NCBI GenBank assembly: GCA_034440575.1
Contig: JAOTOL010001647.1
Location: forward strand, 3,742,501-3,806,500
Length of the DNA: 64,000 bases
Direction of reading: 5' to 3'
Source of the DNA: Imbricaverruca yamaguchii
Taxonomy: Eukaryota; Arthropoda; Thecostraca; Neoverrucidae
Below, one piece after another: positions 54,922 through 60,900 of the stretch (its first letter is position 1; the number at the start of each line of letters is the position of its first letter). The notes under the pieces were generated by a model. The model did no database searches, had not been told where the DNA came from, and saw nothing but the letters and a program-made list of their open reading frames with translations. Made by a program: the position numbers and the translations under genes.

Positions 54922-57900
54922 GTGCGTTGTGCGTGTACGTATGTGTGTGTGTGTGTGTGTGTATTGGTGATTGTGTCTCATGTCTGTCCAATCTAGCCAT
55001 TTGTTATTTGTTTGTTTGTTTGTTTGTTTATCAGGGTTTAGGGGCGCATCGACTGCGGTGGTCATGCAGCGCCCATCTGGCCATCTGTAACTCGTTTGTC
55101 CGAGCTCATCTATCCTCTGCCCACTACGTTCTATCCCAGCCGCCCCATCTGTCCGTTCCTGTGTAGACTGTCTGTGACCCGTCTGTTCTGTTCCGCCTGA
55201 CCTGTTTTTATTCCGCGCCACTGTCGTGTCATGGTCTGCACGGCTAATGTCGGTGTCGACGTACATGTCTGACCTTACTGTGTATACATCTGACCTCCAT
55301 ATGCGTAGGTGTGACTTCTGTTTGCACGTCTGGCCGTCTGACATGTCTGACCTATGTGTGTCCACGTCTGACCATGTGTGTCCATGTTTGACCTCTGTGT
55401 GTCCACGTCTGACCATGTGTATCCATGTCTGACCTGTGTGTCCACGTCTGGCCTCTGTGCCCATGTCTGACCTATGTGTGTCCATATCTGGCCTCCGTGT
55501 GTCCATGTCTGACGTCTGCGTGTCCACGTCTGGCTTCTGTGTGTCCACGTCTGACCTCTGTGTGTCCATGTCTGACCTATGTGTGTCCACGTCTGACCTC
55601 TGTGTGTCCATGTCTGATGTCTGTGTGTCCACGTCTGACCTCTGTGTGTCCATGTATGAGCTCTGTGTGTCCATGTCTGACGTCTGTGTGTCCACGTCTG
55701 ACCTCTGTGTGTCCACGTCTGACCTTTGTGTCTATGTCTGATGTCTGTGTGTCCACGTCTGCCTTGTGTGTCCATGTATGAGCTTGTGTGTCCACGTCTG
55801 ACCATGTGTGTCCATGTTGACCTTGACCTCTTGTGTCCACGTCTGACCATGTGTTCCATGTCTGACTCTGTGTGTCCATCTGGCCTCTGTGTGTCCACGT
55901 CTGGCCTTTGTGTCCAATGACCTGTGTGTCCACGTCTGGCCTCGGTGTGTCCACGTCTGGCCTCTGTGTGTCCACGTCCGGCCTTTGTGTGTCCATGTCT
56001 GATCACTGTGTATCCACGTCTGACGTCTGTATGTACACGTCTGGCCCCTGTGTGTCCACGTCTGACCTCTATGTGTCCACGTCAGACCTCTGTGTGTATC
56101 CACGTCTGACCTGTGTGTGTGTGTCCACGTTTGACCTCTGCATGCTGCCCTTTACAGCCCGAGTGGCTGCCGGAGCCGCTGTCGGCCGCAGCCGGTCGCG
56201 AGGTGAGCGCACTCTCCTTCCTGGGCCCGTTCATGCGCTACTCTGTGCTGACCGAGGACGACTCGCGGCTGGCGGCCAAGGTGTACCGCACTGCCACTGG
56301 CGCCGAGGCCACCCGCTCCCTCAACAAGACGCTGCAGCAACAGCTGGACAACGTCCGGGTCAGTCACGTCGGCAGGCGGAGGCAACACTGTCGGTCTGTG
56401 CTCACGCTCTGTGACGGCCTTGTACTTAATGGAATTCAATGTTCGATTTTTATTGTATTTTGTTGTCCTAAGCTATTACGGCTACATTCTGTGTTTTCGT
56501 GGTTTATTTTTATGTGTTATAACGGGTACATTTTACGTTTACGTCTTTATTTTTGCTCGGGGCCTATTTTTGTTCGGGGTCATTCTATTGAGCTGCATTC
56601 TGCATTTACTTTTTAATTCTGGGATATTATGGGTACATTCTACTTTTACATGTTTGTATATTCTGGGTTGTATGGCTACATTCTGTACTTACGTGTTTTG
56701 GTTCGGAGCTATTATGGCTGCATTATATGTTTGCACGGCTCCTTATTTTGTACTGCTATGGCTACATTCTATATTTGCATGGCTTATTATTGTTGGCTAT
56801 TACGGGTACATTCCTTGTTTACATGGTTCTTTATTCTCGGGTACTACGGCTACTTTTATGGTTACATGGTTGTGTATTTTGGGCGCTTATTGATGCATTC
56901 TACTTTTACCTGGTTATTTATTTTGGATTATGGCCATATTCAATCTGTACATGGTTTTTATTCTGGGCTATAATGGGTACATTGTACGTTTACATGGTTG
57001 CACATTACATGGCAACTAGTGGTATCTTCGTTCACCTTCACCTGACTCGCCGTCAAGTGGTCTAGGCTCGACGAGCTAGCTCTGACACCTTATAATTGTG
57101 CACACTAACCCCATTGTGACGTGATCTGGGATGTGATGCCAATGTGACCTTGTCGCGGTCGATGCACTCCCAGACCTCAATGACTAATTATCATTGTAAA
57201 TATACTTGTTATGGGTACAATGTGATCTTGTGGTCAACGCACCCACAAACCTCAATAACAAACATTGTAAATATCTTCGTTATGAGTGCAATGTGATCCT
57301 GCTGCGGTCAACGCACCCCAAATGTCAATAGCTAACGAACATGGTGACATGCGAATGAAAGATAGATGATTGTTGATGGCATATGGTCCCATTCGGTTTT
57401 TAATCATGTGTAGTAAGTACTAAGGTGAAGGCAAGACTCGCCTGGCTGTTACATTCCTTGTGGCTGGGGTGGTGGGGAACTGTTGCACTACTGTTCCCGG
57501 GTCCCAACTGGGCAGGGCTCACCACCGTTACGACAACAGCTGTGTCGTCAGCTGAGCCACGTCACAATAACTACACATGACCGCCCGGAAAATGTCGTGT
57601 CAGCCCGTTGCCCACCTAGCTGGAGTAGATTGCTTTCGATGTGAAGTAGCAGCTGCTGCCAGCTTCCTCTCCATTTGTGCCACCGTGGTAGAGCACAGTT
57701 GGTGCCGGTGCGCCATTCTTACCATTGTCACGAAAATCCTCCCTAACACCTGACACCGCAGGCCAGTGATACATTACAACCGGCGTTTTGCACTGATTGA
57801 ACTTATATCTGCCATTGAATCATTAAGCAGTGTTTCTGAGGGCCGGGATGGGATACATAATGAGCCTTTGCGACACGTACCTTCCTCTGTGGCAGGGGAG

Positions 57901-60900
57901 CTATTGCATATTCTTAATCACACATGGAAAAATGGTCTGTACCCTCCATCGTGGAGCCAGGCTAGTGGTTCCTGTCATAAAACCTGGAAAAAGCTGATGA
58001 CGCCCTCTGGAGCATCGCCCAATCTCATTGACGTCCGCTTTAGGCAAGCTAATGGAGAAGCTTTTGAACTGACGCCTGTCCTGGTTTTTAAAACAGCATG
58101 ACATCTTCGTAAGTGCGCAATGTGGCTTTCTAAAAAACAAAGGCACCACTGGCCGTGTTTTAATTTTAGGCACCGAAGTACGCCTGGCTTTTCGAAGTAA
58201 GAGACATTTAGGTGCCGCTTTCTTTGAAATTGGAAAAAGCCTCCGACACCACGTGGCATCGAGGTGTTCCTTTGAGGGTGTATACACATGGAATCACGTG
58301 GGCACCTTTTTACAAAGCTTCTTAACGAATCGGTGTTTCGTATGCGAATTGGCAACTGCCTCTGATTGGTATGTGCAAAAGAACGGAGTCCCACAAGGAG
58401 GTGTCCTGAGTGTGACTTTTTTGGTGATATGAACAATGGTATCGGGGAATCCTTTACTCAGGGTGTTGGGCGATCCATATTTGTGGATGACTGCGATATG
58501 GTCATGTACATCACGAACGCTGTTGATGCAAAGACAGCTGCAACTAGCCGTCAAACATCTAGCGAGCTGGGCCAGTAAAAACGGTTTCCGCTTCTCCACG
58601 ACAAAGACTGCCCTTCACTTCTGCCGCCGCCGCCTATATCCCAATATGGGGGTCTTATTGTGCCGGTGGAGCCAGTAGTCCGGTTTCTGGGGGTGCACTT
58701 TCAATCACGTTTGACCTATTCACATCATCTCAAAACGTTCTGAGATAATTGTGTTAAAACTCTAATATTAAAATGGTTGGCTCGTATGTCTTCTCGAGCA
58801 GACCGGGCAATATCTCAGTTCATGCTATATCGCTCGATCGTCCGTTCAAAACTGGACTATGCTTGCTTTATTTACGGCGGAGCTTGTTTGGCCAGTAAAC
58901 GCACCCTGGACCCAGTGCATCACTCCGCACTTCGCGTTATTACTGGAGCTTTCCGCAAATATCAAACGGCTAGTCTCTCGGCGGAGACTGACGAGCTCCC
59001 GCCCTGTGTGCACCGGGAACAGCTTCGAATACGTTACGCCTGCAAACTGTGACAACTTCTGGGTCACCCAACCTATGTCTGTGTATTCTCCCTCCGCGTG
59101 TCAACAATGCTCTTCGACGAACGGCATGGGGGGACGAGTAGTCTAGGAGTAAGTTGCCCGTCTCACAATCGAAAGAGTGTGGGTTCGAGTCTCACCCGTC
59201 GCTACTCTTCTCCCGCGGCTAATCGGCGTGAGAGATTAGCGACGCTACATGACTCAACTGTCGACGTGTCGTAAAACCCAACCACCACCACCACCACGAA
59301 CGGCATGGGAGTGCCGTCCCGTACCGTGCGCGAATGCAACTACTGTTTCATGAGAGCGGAGTACGACTTCGAAGTGTTCTGCGAACTTAGCGCAGGTCGA
59401 TCCCCCCTGGGAACTGATCACACCTGTAGTGGATATATCTCTCGCCAGCACAAAAAACCGATACCACTCCGCATGAGTTTCAAGCGCTTGCTATAGAACA
59501 CACCGAGTATTTCCCAGAATTTACCGTTACAAGCACACGTAGCGGCTTCTCACTGTTGCGACGTGCTTCTCACATCCAACACTCACGTCTGTGTATTCTT
59601 CCGAGCTTATTGCTATTTAAAAAAGTATGTGTTTCATTGAAGTGTCCGAAGACCCGCTACATATTATTTCACGGATTCCTTAAGTAGCCTTTTGGCGCTC
59701 AAGACAAGTTTCGAAATTCCAGACCTAACGAAAATCCATTGTGTTATGGCCACAGATCCACCTGCACCACATCTGTCACCGAGTCCCTCTGATGATCCGC
59801 CTCCACTCCACAGGCCCATACGCACCACATCGGACACAGAGTGAGTCCCTCTGATGGCCCACTTCCACAGCCTCGCTTGTGCCATATCTGCCACGGGTCT
59901 CTTTGATGGCCCACCTCCACTCCACAGACTCGCCTGTGCCATGCCTGCCACGGAATCCCTCTGATGTTTCACCTCCATTCCACAGACCCATCTGCACCAC
60001 ATCTGCCACGCGCTGCTGGTCAACTCTGGCTCGCGCGAGGCGACGCTGGACCTGCTGGCTCGTCTGCTGACTGCCAATGAGCGGCGCGCCCAGCTGCACC
60101 CCGACGAGCGCCTGGTCAGCGGCGACGGCCTCATGCTCAACCTGGTCACCGTGCTGATGAGGCTGGCAGACAAGGTGAGCGGTCAAGCTTACTGTACTTA
60201 TGGGGCTGGCAAACATAGTGAGTGGTTGAATCTACTGAAGTTCTCCTGGCAAACATCTCCATTTGGTTGTGAATTTATCGGCTTTGGCACTGCTGATCGC
60301 TCCCAATGATTTCGTTGCAATTGGACCCTCTGTTGGTTGATGTCAATTCCAGCTGTGGGTTAGACGCTTGCCATCTCGAGACTCTGTGCATGTGGGGCAG
60401 ATCGTCAACAGTCTGCCATTGGGAGTAATTTATTGGGTTGGTGAGTGCCCAGCAGCTGAATGCGACCCTATTCAATGCAATGGGCGTGTTGCCGTCTCTG
60501 TGTCCATCTCTCCACCTCTTTATCTATCTCTCTGATATATCTATGTATCTATGTCTATCCATCTACCTATCTTTATCTCTGTATGTCTGTCTGTATCTCT
60601 CTTTGATCTGTCTGCCTCTCTATCTAGGTTCTATCTCTCTCGCTCTCTCTCCCTCTCTCCCTCTCTCTCACTCCCTAGCTCGCTCTCTATCGCTCTCTCT
60701 CTCTCACTTCCTATCTCGCTCCCTTTCGTTCCCTCTATCTCCCGCTATCGCTCGCTCTATCTCTATTTCTATCCATCTATCCATCTATCTCGCTCCCCTT
60801 CTGTCTCCTGTTGAATTTGTTTCGTCTCCCATTTCTGGACTAATGTATGTTGTGCTCACGGTAGGTTTGTGGATAAATTATTACCCTGATTTTTGTCATT

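Noticed and set aside
54691..56103. Minus-strand open frames of 123-341 codons made of TWTHRGQ-type repeats
   Set aside because: Translation of the 36-base minisatellite in an intron. No start context or similarity.
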